NCBI GenBank assembly: GCA_029239575.1
Contig: JARBUP010000078.1
Span: 1-11,208 of the forward strand
Source of the DNA: Bacillota bacterium
Lineage (GTDB): Bacteria > Bacillota > Clostridia > Tissierellales > Sedimentibacteraceae
Direction of reading: 5' to 3'
DNA: 11,208 nt
The notes beneath the pieces were generated by a model. The model saw nothing but the letters and a program-made list of their open reading frames with translations. It ran no database searches and was not told where the DNA came from. The position numbers were made by a program, and so were the translations under genes. Position 1 is the first letter of the stretch, and the number at the start of each line of letters is the position of its first letter. Below are positions 1 to 6,171 of this stretch, one piece after another.

Positions 1-73
1 ATAACAAAAATAACAACAATAACTATGTGCAGTAAAACTCAGAAATACGAATGTCTGAACATTTAAATAATCA

Positions 74-103
74 TTGCGAACAAACGAGATTATATGATAT
101 AAT
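74..103 (+). promoter_or_regulatory. Promoter of the ftsK-rimO-pgsA operon
   Basis: A sigma-A-type promoter is visible: a -35 box TTGCGA (74-79), an 18-nt spacer and a perfect -10 box TATAAT (98-103). TG at 95-96 gives an extended -10 (TGnTATAAT). Transcription would start near 110, leaving a leader of about 43 nt before the ftsK ATG at 153. I see no coding sequence or terminator that I can support in bases 1-73. This is inferred from consensus matches and spacing only. Confidence 0.65.
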
Positions 104-152
104 CAAAAATGTATAAGAATAAGATACAAAATTTAGGGGGACTTTTTTTAAA

Positions 153-701
153 ATGGCTAAAGTGAAATCTAAAACAAAAGGCACTTCAAGTTCAGTTAAT
201 AAAAAGAGTACAAGCTCAAATAAAGTCAAAAATGGAAAGTCAGAAATTATAAGAAAAGAAATTTCTGGTATTTTTATAATAGCATTTGCTTTGTTTTTAA
301 TAGTTGTAACTAAGAATACGCAGACGGGCATAATTGGATATTCCATCAATAAAATAATTCATTCATCCTTTGGATTAGGTGCAAATATACTTCCATACGT
401 TATTTTACTAATAGGGATTAGACGTTTATTAAATATAGTAAAAATTAATGATGAAAATCAAATAATAGCTATACTTGGTTTCTTTACATGTTATACTATG
501 TATTCTGCATTAACGGATACTACTACATATGCAATGTTAGCTTCAAAACCTACATTAAGTGAGCTTTTTACTTCTTCAGCTGAATTAGGCAATTTTAATT
601 ATGGCGGTGGAATATTAGGTAATATACTTACATTTATTTGTGTAAAATTAGTAGGAAAAATAGGAACAATTATAGTATTTTTCCAGAAACTTCAGATATA
701 A
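153..701 (+). CDS. ftsK: DNA translocase FtsK/SpoIIIE, N-terminal membrane part (frame-disrupted)
   Basis: This is the membrane-anchoring N-terminus of an FtsK/SpoIIIE DNA translocase, the septal pump that moves chromosome ends into daughter cells or the forespore. The 182 residues start with a basic Ser/Lys-rich tail (1-35). Hydrophobic segments follow at about 37-53, 74-95 and 102-120. A glycine-rich turn (GGGILG, 151-156) then leads into a last hydrophobic stretch that stops at VFF (175-177), followed by five out-of-character residues and TAA. In SpoIIIE the segment after this glycine motif carries on through a full membrane helix into the linker and motor. Here the linker continues in the -1 frame. 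ATG 153 follows AGGGGG (135-140) with a rather long 12-nt gap. The reading as FtsK rests on the membrane layout plus the motor immediately downstream. Alone, this product would lack any ATPase. Confidence 0.8.
   Translation: MAKVKSKTKGTSSSVNKKSTSSNKVKNGKSEIIRKEISGIFIIAFALFLIVVTKNTQTGIIGYSINKIIHSSFGLGANILPYVILLIGIRRLLNIVKINDENQIIAILGFFTCYTMYSALTDTTTYAMLASKPTLSELFTSSAELGNFNYGGGILGNILTFICVKLVGKIGTIIVFFQKLQI
638..701 (+). other. Frame break inside ftsK (-1 shift at a T5 run)
   Basis: The membrane frame and the motor frame overlap here. The membrane frame reads GTA TTT TTC CAG and stops at 699-701. The motor frame becomes protein-like only after the T5 run at 678-682, reading PETSDINLND. The TTG at 638 that opens the motor frame has no Shine-Dalgarno sequence, and its first 12 or so residues are an out-of-frame reading of the membrane segment, so it is unlikely to be a true start. 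One extra T in the run would join the two frames. A larger deletion that removed the rest of the last membrane helix is equally possible. The candidate slip site A TTT TTC is imperfect and no strong downstream stem is evident, so programmed frameshifting looks unlikely. Confidence 0.75.
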
Positions 702-2533
702 ATTTAAATGATGATAAAGAAAAAAATAAAAAACAAAAGAATAATAAGAAAAATAAAAAAGATAAAATAGAGTCTGAATTAGTAGATCAAAATGCTTTGA
801 CAAGTGTGGAAGAAAATATTAAAATATATGACTACTCAAATAATGATAAAACAAGATCAGATATTACACAACTTAAAATAGATGATTCTCAAACTCAAAT
901 TAATAATAAATCCAATAACGAAACTTCATTTAATGCAGAAAATAATGATTTTAATTTAAAAGAAGTGTCTGAAGTTAAAGAAGTAGTGGAAATAAAAGAA
1001 GAGAAAAAAGTAAAACAAAAGGAAAGCAAGTTAGAACCTTTTGAGAAAAAAGAAATATCGGATGATATCATAAATACTCTTAGTAGTACAATACAAGGCA
1101 AATATAAACTTCCATCATCTTCATTATTAGAAAATACTCCATCCAATGTAAAAGGGGAAAGAGGAGAAAAAGAAGAACTAAGAAAAGATGGTGAAAAACT
1201 TATTGAAACTTTAAACAATTTCAATATACCATGTAATATTTTACAAATAAACAAAGGACCAACTATAACAAGGTATGAAATTCAACCAGCACCAGGGATT
1301 AAAGTAAGCAAAATCACAAGTTTATCAAATGATTTAGCAATGGCATTAGCAACTTCACAAATACGTATGGAAGCTCCTATTCCAGGTAAAGCTGCTATAG
1401 GTATAGAAGTAGCTAATAAAATTAAATCAAGCGTTCATTTAAGAAGTATTGTTGAATCAAAAGAATATAAATCTGCTAATACAAATATTCCTTTTGCTTT
1501 AGGAAAAGATATAGCTGGTAAAAATATTGTTGCAAGCATTGATAAAATGCCACACCTTTTAATAGCAGGGGCAACAGGTTCAGGTAAGAGTGTTTGTATA
1601 AATACTTTAATAATGAGTATATTGTTTAGAGCAAAACCTGATGAAGTTAAACTTATTTTAATAGACCCTAAAGTTGTTGAATTAAGTATTTATAATTCGG
1701 TTCCTCATTTGTTGATACCAGTTGTAACTGACCCACGAAAAGCAGCAAATGCTCTTAATTGGGCAGTATCAGAAATGACAAATCGCTATAAAATATTTGC
1801 TGCAAATTCAGTTAGAGATATTTTTTCATATAATGAAAGAATGGTAAAAGAAAATAAAGAGAAAATGCCTCAAATAGTTATTATAATAGATGAGCTTGCT
1901 GATTTAATGACTGTTGCATCAAGTGAAGTTGAAGAATATATTACAAGAATTGCTCAACTTGCAAGAGCATGTGGTATGCATTTAGTTATAGCAACCCAAA
2001 GGCCTTCTGTTGATGTTATAACAGGTGTAATAAAAGCAAATATACCATCCCGTATTGCATTTGCTGTATCGTCATATATTGACTCTCGTACAATACTTGA
2101 TACAGCAGGGGCTGAAAAACTTCTTGGTAAAGGAGATATGCTCTATCACCCAATGGGCATGTCAAAACCAATACGTATACAGGGAACATTTATTTCTGAT
2201 GAAGAAATTAAAGCTGTTGTTGATTATATAAGAGAACAGCAAATAGAATTAAAAACACCAAAATGCAATGATATAATGAAAGAAATCGAAAAAAATCCTG
2301 AACAACCTGAAGATGTTGATGAATTTTTGGAGCAAGCAGTCGAAATGGTTGTTAATGATGGTCAAGCATCAGCTTCATATATTCAAAGGAAATTTAAAGT
2401 AGGGTATTCAAGAGCTGCAAGAATAATTGATCAGCTTGAAGATAGAGGCATTGTTGGTGGGCATGAAGGAAGCAAACCAAGAAAAGTGCTTATTACAAAA
2501 GAAGAATTAGAGGAAATGAGAGGAAATAATTAG
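638..2533 (+). CDS. ftsK: DNA translocase FtsK/SpoIIIE, linker and motor part
   Basis: This is the cytoplasmic part of FtsK/SpoIIIE, the hexameric ATPase that pumps double-stranded DNA directionally. Residues of this open frame from about 16 to 175 are a K/E/N/D-rich low-complexity linker. The alpha/beta motor follows, with Walker A GATGSGKS (311-318), Walker B VIIIDELADL (acidic pair D418-E419) and the conserved ATQRPSVDVITGVIKANIPS stretch. The C-terminal gamma winged helix (about 557-625) contains GYSRAARIIDQLEDRGI, the domain that reads orientation sequences in the chromosome. The sequence closely follows B. subtilis SpoIIIE through the motor. Membrane and motor parts together would total about 793 residues, near the 787 of SpoIIIE. 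The listed start is only where the frame opens. The true gene most likely began at 153, and no good internal start is present. Whether it serves vegetative division (FtsK) or sporulation (SpoIIIE) cannot be told from sequence. The stop overlaps the rimO start. Confidence 0.92.
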   Translation: MCKISRKNRNNYSIFPETSDINLNDDKEKNKKQKNNKKNKKDKIESELVDQNALTSVEENIKIYDYSNNDKTRSDITQLKIDDSQTQINNKSNNETSFNAENNDFNLKEVSEVKEVVEIKEEKKVKQKESKLEPFEKKEISDDIINTLSSTIQGKYKLPSSSLLENTPSNVKGERGEKEELRKDGEKLIETLNNFNIPCNILQINKGPTITRYEIQPAPGIKVSKITSLSNDLAMALATSQIRMEAPIPGKAAIGIEVANKIKSSVHLRSIVESKEYKSANTNIPFALGKDIAGKNIVASIDKMPHLLIAGATGSGKSVCINTLIMSILFRAKPDEVKLILIDPKVVELSIYNSVPHLLIPVVTDPRKAANALNWAVSEMTNRYKIFAANSVRDIFSYNERMVKENKEKMPQIVIIIDELADLMTVASSEVEEYITRIAQLARACGMHLVIATQRPSVDVITGVIKANIPSRIAFAVSSYIDSRTILDTAGAEKLLGKGDMLYHPMGMSKPIRIQGTFISDEEIKAVVDYIREQQIELKTPKCNDIMKEIEKNPEQPEDVDEFLEQAVEMVVNDGQASASYIQRKFKVGYSRAARIIDQLEDRGIVGGHEGSKPRKVLITKEELEEMRGNN

Positions 2534-3873
2534 TGAAAAAAATTTATATGCATTCGTTAGGATGTTCTAAAAACTTGGTAGACTCAGAAAATATTTTAGG
2601 TATACTTGAAAATAAGGGCTTTGAAGTTACAGATTTTGCAGACAAAGCTGATTATATTATAATAAATACTTGTTCATTTATAAATGATGCAAAAGAAGAA
2701 TCTATAAATGCTATTGTAGCTGCAGCAGACATTAAAAATAATGTTAATTCAGAAGCTAAAATAGCAGTAGTAGGATGTTTACCTCAACGTTATAGTGATG
2801 AATTAAAAGATGAAATTCCTGAAGTTGATATTTGGTTAGGAACAAGCGGTTTTGAAAAAATTGCTGAAAAAATTGAACTTTATGAAAAAGAACATAATTT
2901 AGTTATAGATACTGTTATAGAAGAAAATTTACAAGAAAATCTTCCAAGAAAAACTATGACTCCTGATTATTATGCTTATTTGAAAATAGCTGAAGGCTGT
3001 GATAATTGCTGTACTTACTGTGCTATTCCTCAACTTAGAGGAAGATATAAAAGCAGAAGAATAGAGAATATAGTTGAAGAAGCTAAACGTCTTGCAGATA
3101 AAGGAATTAAAGAGTTAATTGTTATAGCTCAAGATACAAGCAAATATGGTTTAGATATTTATAAAGAAAGAAAACTTCACGAAGTTATAAGAGAAATATC
3201 TAAAATTGATGGATTAAAGTGGATTCGTATTCATTATTTATATCCAGAAGATACTTATGATGAATTAATAAATGAGTTTAAAAATAATGATAAGCTTTTA
3301 AATTATTTTGATATTCCACTTCAACATATTAATGATAGAATATTAAAAAGAATGAACAGGCAAGTAACAAAAGAACAAATTGTAGAACTTATTAATAAAA
3401 TAAGAAATGAAGTTCCTAATTCTGTTATAAGAACATCACTAATAACAGGATTCCCAGGAGAAACTGATGAAGAACATGAAGAATTAAAACAATTCTTAAA
3501 TGATTATAAATTAGATAGAGTTGGAATTTTTAAATATTCAAGAGAAGAAAATACTCCAGCTTATAAACTTCCTGATCAAATATCAGAAGAAGTAAAAGAT
3601 GAAAGACATGCAGAACTTATGGAAGTTCAAATGCAAGTTTCAAGTGAAATAAGCTATAGTAAAATTGGAAACATTTATGAAGTATTAATTGAAGAAAAAG
3701 ATGTTGAAAACATATATGTAGGAAGAACTTACATGGATTCAATAGAAATAGATGGCTGTGTTTATGTTACATCTGATAAAGAGTTAACTATTGGTGAATT
3801 TTATAAAGTTAAAATAAATGACGCCTTAGAATATGATTTAATAGGAGATGTTCTTTATGATGAATTGGTTTAA
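2533..3873 (+). CDS. rimO: Ribosomal protein S12 methylthiotransferase RimO
   Basis: RimO is a radical-SAM enzyme that adds a methylthio group to a conserved aspartate of ribosomal protein S12. The 446 residues show the full family layout. The N-terminal UPF0004 domain has cluster cysteines C11 (GCSKNLVDSE), C47 (TCSFI) and C82 (GCLPQR). The radical-SAM motif CxxxCxxC is at C156, C160 and C163. The C-terminal TRAM domain spans about 380-446. The GCSKNLVDSE opening favours RimO over the sister tRNA enzyme MiaB. Translation starts at GTG 2533, sharing its G with the ftsK TAG stop (TAGTG). GAGAGG at 2518-2523 provides a Shine-Dalgarno sequence with a 9-nt gap. This suggests translational coupling to ftsK. 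The end overlaps pgsA. Length and motifs are normal and nothing appears damaged. Confidence 0.95.
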   Translation: MKKIYMHSLGCSKNLVDSENILGILENKGFEVTDFADKADYIIINTCSFINDAKEESINAIVAAADIKNNVNSEAKIAVVGCLPQRYSDELKDEIPEVDIWLGTSGFEKIAEKIELYEKEHNLVIDTVIEENLQENLPRKTMTPDYYAYLKIAEGCDNCCTYCAIPQLRGRYKSRRIENIVEEAKRLADKGIKELIVIAQDTSKYGLDIYKERKLHEVIREISKIDGLKWIRIHYLYPEDTYDELINEFKNNDKLLNYFDIPLQHINDRILKRMNRQVTKEQIVELINKIRNEVPNSVIRTSLITGFPGETDEEHEELKQFLNDYKLDRVGIFKYSREENTPAYKLPDQISEEVKDERHAELMEVQMQVSSEISYSKIGNIYEVLIEEKDVENIYVGRTYMDSIEIDGCVYVTSDKELTIGEFYKVKINDALEYDLIGDVLYDELV

Positions 3874-4411
3874 AAATTTAAATTTGCCAAACCAGTTAAC
3901 ATTAGTTAGAATTTTACTTATTCCTTTATTCCTTATATTTCTGTTTATTACAGGTGGAATATTTAGATTCATACCATTGATCATTTTTGTTGGAGCTGCT
4001 GTTACTGATGCAATAGATGGTCACATAGCACGAAGGGATAATTTAATAACTGACTTTGGAAAATTTATGGATCCATTAGCAGATAAAATGCTTACTGCTG
4101 CAGCTTTTATTGCATTTGTAGAAATAGGTTATTTAAGCTCTTGGGTTGTAATATTAATTATAGCAAGAGAATTTATAATTTCTGGTTTCAGAACATTAGC
4201 TGCTTCTAATGGAGTAACTATTGCTGCAAACTCTTGGGGAAAAGTAAAAACAATATTCCAGATGGTTTTAATAGTTGTAATACTTTTTCATTACACAGGA
4301 TATTTTGGATTTTTCACAATATTAATTACACCTTTAATTTTTATTACAGTAATTTTAACTGTAGTTTCTGGAGCAACATATATTTATGATAATTTAAATG
4401 TTTTAAAATAA
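3857..4411 (+). CDS. pgsA: CDP-diacylglycerol--glycerol-3-phosphate 3-phosphatidyltransferase
   Basis: PgsA is an integral membrane enzyme that makes phosphatidylglycerol phosphate from CDP-diacylglycerol and glycerol-3-phosphate, the committed step to phosphatidylglycerol and cardiolipin. The CDP-alcohol phosphatidyltransferase signature is complete: D51-xx-D54-G55-xx-A58-R59-x8-G68-xxx-D72-xxx-D76. The N-terminal PNQLTLVRILLIP motif is typical of PgsA, and several hydrophobic helices follow. I chose ATG 3857 because AGGAG (3843-3847) lies 9 nt upstream. The in-frame ATG at 3848 touches that Shine-Dalgarno sequence directly, and the ATG at 3860 is also possible. The start region overlaps the last 17 bases of rimO, so it belongs to the same operon. 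A gene often found between pgsA and recA, cinA, is absent here. The space holds a repeat element instead. Confidence 0.93.
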   Translation: MMNWFKNLNLPNQLTLVRILLIPLFLIFLFITGGIFRFIPLIIFVGAAVTDAIDGHIARRDNLITDFGKFMDPLADKMLTAAAFIAFVEIGYLSSWVVILIIAREFIISGFRTLAASNGVTIAANSWGKVKTIFQMVLIVVILFHYTGYFGFFTILITPLIFITVILTVVSGATYIYDNLNVLK

Positions 4412-4419
4412 ATATTATT

Positions 4420-4661
4420 TTATAAAAGGGCAGTTTGTAAATGCCCTCAGTTTGATGACAAAGTATAATTTTTAGTTTTGTCATCCTGAGTAAAGCGAAG
4501 GATCTTATTATTTAAATGTTAAAGATTCTTCACTGCGTTCAGATAAGCAGGGAACCAAAATCATATTTTCGATTTTGTGATCATCGCTTAGTTTGTTCAT
4601 CTAATGACAATATAGGGGTTTGTCAATAGTCTGAGGGCAGTTTGCAATTGCCCTTTTATAA
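4420..4661. repeat. Nested inverted-repeat element (MITE-like) between pgsA and recA
   Basis: The 242-bp segment is bounded by imperfect inverted arms of about 31 bp: 4420-4450 (TTATAAAAGGGCA to GCCCTCAG) and 4631-4661 (CTGAGGGCA to TGCCCTTTTATAA). Each arm is itself a small GGGCA/TGCCC hairpin. Between them sit further hairpins: 4454-4485 (ATGACAAA/TTTGTCAT), 4486-4541 (CTGAG...AAGGATCTT against AAGATTCTTC...TTCAG), 4544-4590 (TAAGC...AAAATC against GATTTTG...GCTTA) and 4605-4624 (TGACAA/TTGTCA). The GTCATCCTGAG...GCGAAGGATCT core resembles a dispersed palindromic repeat I recall from many bacterial genomes. No protein-coding frame is supported. The AT-rich edges permit a TA target duplication but do not prove one. 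It looks like a non-autonomous element, possibly one repeat nested inside another. Family and copy number are unknown. Confidence 0.7.
4635..4657 (+). terminator. Possible terminator of the ftsK-rimO-pgsA operon (right arm of the repeat element)
   Basis: The right arm forms a GGGCA/TGCCC hairpin, with further A-U and G-U pairs toward the loop, followed by TTTT. This resembles a weak intrinsic terminator and would separate the upstream operon from recA. The T tract is short. It would lie about 225 bp after pgsA, so termination here is an inference. Confidence 0.35.
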
Positions 4662-4741
4662 TTATTAAAATTATTGAGAATTATGGTTTTTTAAAAGGTT
4701 TTTTAAAGATGATAAATTATATAAAAAATTTCATATATACA

Positions 4742-4770
4742 TTGACAAAGAAATAAAAATGAACTATAAT
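4742..4770 (+). promoter_or_regulatory. recA promoter
   Basis: A perfect sigma-A promoter is present: TTGACA (4742-4747), a 17-nt spacer and TATAAT (4765-4770). Transcription should start near 4777, inside the LexA box. The promoter lies between the upstream in-frame ATG at 4759 and the ATG at 4813, which rules out 4759 as the recA start on this transcript. Confidence 0.9.
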
Positions 4771-4776
4771 GTACAA

Positions 4777-4790
4777 AGAACAAATGTTCT
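4777..4790. promoter_or_regulatory. LexA operator (SOS box) of recA
   Basis: AGAACAAATGTTCT contains GAAC-N4-GTTC (4778-4789), the Gram-positive LexA half-site arrangement, with outer A/T that also pairs. It begins 6 nt downstream of the -10 box and so covers the predicted transcription start. LexA bound here would block initiation, giving SOS-inducible recA. Confidence 0.9.
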
Positions 4791-4812
4791 AAATTTAATC
4801 GAGAGGTCGAAC

Positions 4813-5850
4813 ATGGAAAAAGAAAAAGCCCTTGAGCTGGCGCTTGCTCAGATTGAAAAGCAATTTGGAAAAGGTTCAATAATGAAACTTGGAGCAAATG
4901 CAAAATTAGACATTGAAGCAATACCAACAGGTGCGTTAAACCTTGATATAGCAACAGGTATTGGCGGAGTTCCTAAAGGAAGAATTATAGAAATATTTGG
5001 ACCAGAATCATCAGGTAAAACTACTGTAGCTTTACATATAATAGCAGAAGCGCAAAAACAAGGTGGCATTGCTGGATTTATAGATGCAGAACATGCATTA
5101 GATCCTGGGTATGCTAAAAAACTTGGTGTTAATATAGAAGATTTAATTATATCTCAACCTGATACAGGTGAACAAGGTCTTGAAATAGCAGAGGCGCTTG
5201 TTAGAAGCGGAGCTGTGGATATTATTGTTGTTGACTCAGTTGCAGCATTAGTACCAAAAGCTGAAATTGAAGGTGATATGGGAGATTCTCATATGGGCTT
5301 ACAAGCAAGACTTATGTCCCAAGCTTTAAGAAAGTTAGCGGGAGCTATAAATAAATCTAATACTGTAGTAATTTTTATAAACCAATTACGTGAAAAAGTA
5401 GGAGTTATGTTCGGAAGTCCAGAAACTACTACGGGTGGTCGTGCTCTTAAATTTTATGCTTCAATGCGTTTTGACGTAAGAAAAATTGAAACTCTTAAAA
5501 AGGGTGACGATGTATATGGAAGTAGAACACGTGTAAAAATAGTTAAAAATAAAGTTGCTCCTCCATTTAGGCAAGCAGAATTTGATATAATATATGGCAA
5601 AGGTATATCAAAAGTAGGATGCATACTTGATATGGGTGTTGAAGCAGGTGTTGTAAATAAATCTGGAGCATGGTATTCTTACGAAGGTAACAGAATTGGA
5701 CAAGGTAGAGAAAATTCTAAAGAATATCTTGAAGCAAATCCTGAATTGATGAATTTAATAGATTCTAAAGTTAGGGAAAAATTTATAGTAGGTGATATAA
5801 ATATACCTGCTGTTGATGTAGAAGAAAAAGACACGGATACAGAAGAATAA
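4813..5850 (+). CDS. recA: Recombinase RecA
   Basis: RecA forms ATP-dependent filaments on single-stranded DNA, drives homologous pairing and strand exchange, and stimulates LexA self-cleavage. The 345-residue product has normal length. Visible motifs are the N-terminal helix (ALELALAQIEKQFGKGSIM), Walker A GPESSGKT (63-70), the catalytic glutamate in DAEHA (E93) and Walker B VDIIVVDS (D141). The DNA-binding L2 loop lies around NQLREKVGVMFGSPETTTGG (190-209), followed by the ALKFYASMR signature (211-219). The acidic tail ends VEEKDTDTEE. ATG 4813 is the start because AGAGGT (4802-4807) sits at proper spacing and the promoter and LexA box lie just upstream. An in-frame ATG at 4759 precedes the -10 box. 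The gene is monocistronic: its own promoter upstream and a strong terminator 10 bp after the stop. No intein or disruption is seen. Confidence 0.98.
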   Translation: MEKEKALELALAQIEKQFGKGSIMKLGANAKLDIEAIPTGALNLDIATGIGGVPKGRIIEIFGPESSGKTTVALHIIAEAQKQGGIAGFIDAEHALDPGYAKKLGVNIEDLIISQPDTGEQGLEIAEALVRSGAVDIIVVDSVAALVPKAEIEGDMGDSHMGLQARLMSQALRKLAGAINKSNTVVIFINQLREKVGVMFGSPETTTGGRALKFYASMRFDVRKIETLKKGDDVYGSRTRVKIVKNKVAPPFRQAEFDIIYGKGISKVGCILDMGVEAGVVNKSGAWYSYEGNRIGQGRENSKEYLEANPELMNLIDSKVREKFIVGDINIPAVDVEEKDTDTEE

Positions 5851-5858
5851 AATTTTCT

Positions 5859-5881
5859 AAGGCACATATGTGCCTTTTTTT
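5859..5881 (+). terminator. Intrinsic terminator of recA
   Basis: The perfect palindrome GGCACATATGTGCC (5861-5874), extended by AA/TT, is followed directly by a T7 run (5875-5881). It lies 10 bp after the recA stop. The stem is G/C-rich at its base compared with the surroundings, which makes this the clearest terminator in the window. Confidence 0.9.
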
Positions 5882-6037
5882 ATTTTGTGTTTATTTCAAC
5901 TAATATAATAAACAAAATGTTTTTTATGTAAACCAATAGTGACAATTAAATAAAAAAATTCAAAATAATAACTATCTTTTAAAAAAGCAAATGTCATAAA
6001 TAATATAATTTATATTTTTACAACTTAATATATTTTA

Positions 6038-6066
6038 ATGACAGTTAATCAATAACTTGGTATAAT
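6038..6066 (+). promoter_or_regulatory. Promoter of the HerA-like ATPase gene
   Basis: ATGACA (6038-6043, five of six matches to TTGACA), a 17-nt spacer and TATAAT (6061-6066) form a good sigma-A promoter. The leader would be about 100 nt. The rest of the interval 5882-6171 is very AT-rich and shows no gene or clear structure. Confidence 0.65.
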
Positions 6067-6171
6067 ATTACAAGTACATAATCAATAAAATGAAAATTTG
6101 TAATAGTTGTTAATTTATATTAGTATATAAGCAAATTTAGCACAAATGAAAACGATTGGATGGTGAATAGT

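Noticed and set aside
1..66. Possible tail of an upstream gene at the left edge
   Set aside because: Two frames stay open for 10-21 codons, but the products are too short and biased in composition to support a gene.
58..71. 14-mer AACATTTAAATAAT repeated at 7908-7921
   Set aside because: It is built around the A/T palindrome ATTTAAAT and is probably a chance repeat in AT-rich DNA.
78..89. LexA-like site before ftsK (GAAC followed by AAAC)
   Set aside because: Only one half-site is present. The second half reads GAGA instead of GTTC.
677..683. Programmed -1 frameshift heptamer A TTT TTC in ftsK
   Set aside because: The first base breaks the X-XXY-YYZ rule, no clear stimulatory stem follows, and the shortened membrane helix is better explained by a mutation or deletion.
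895..1254. Open frame on the - strand, 119 residues, inside ftsK
   Set aside because: It is the shadow of the low-complexity linker and motor start, Ser/Phe/Leu-rich with no family resemblance and no ribosome site.
4420..4661. CRISPR array or tRNA-like structure in the repeat region
   Set aside because: There are no regularly spaced direct repeats and no cloverleaf. The pattern is inverted repeats only.
4759..4812. Upstream in-frame ATG as the recA start
   Set aside because: It lies before the -10 box, so it would not be in the mRNA from the perfect promoter. ATG 4813 has the Shine-Dalgarno sequence and the standard N-terminus.
4703..4954. Open frame on the - strand across the recA promoter and start
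   Set aside because: It overlaps the recA promoter, LexA box and coding start, and its Leu-rich product has no recognisable motif.
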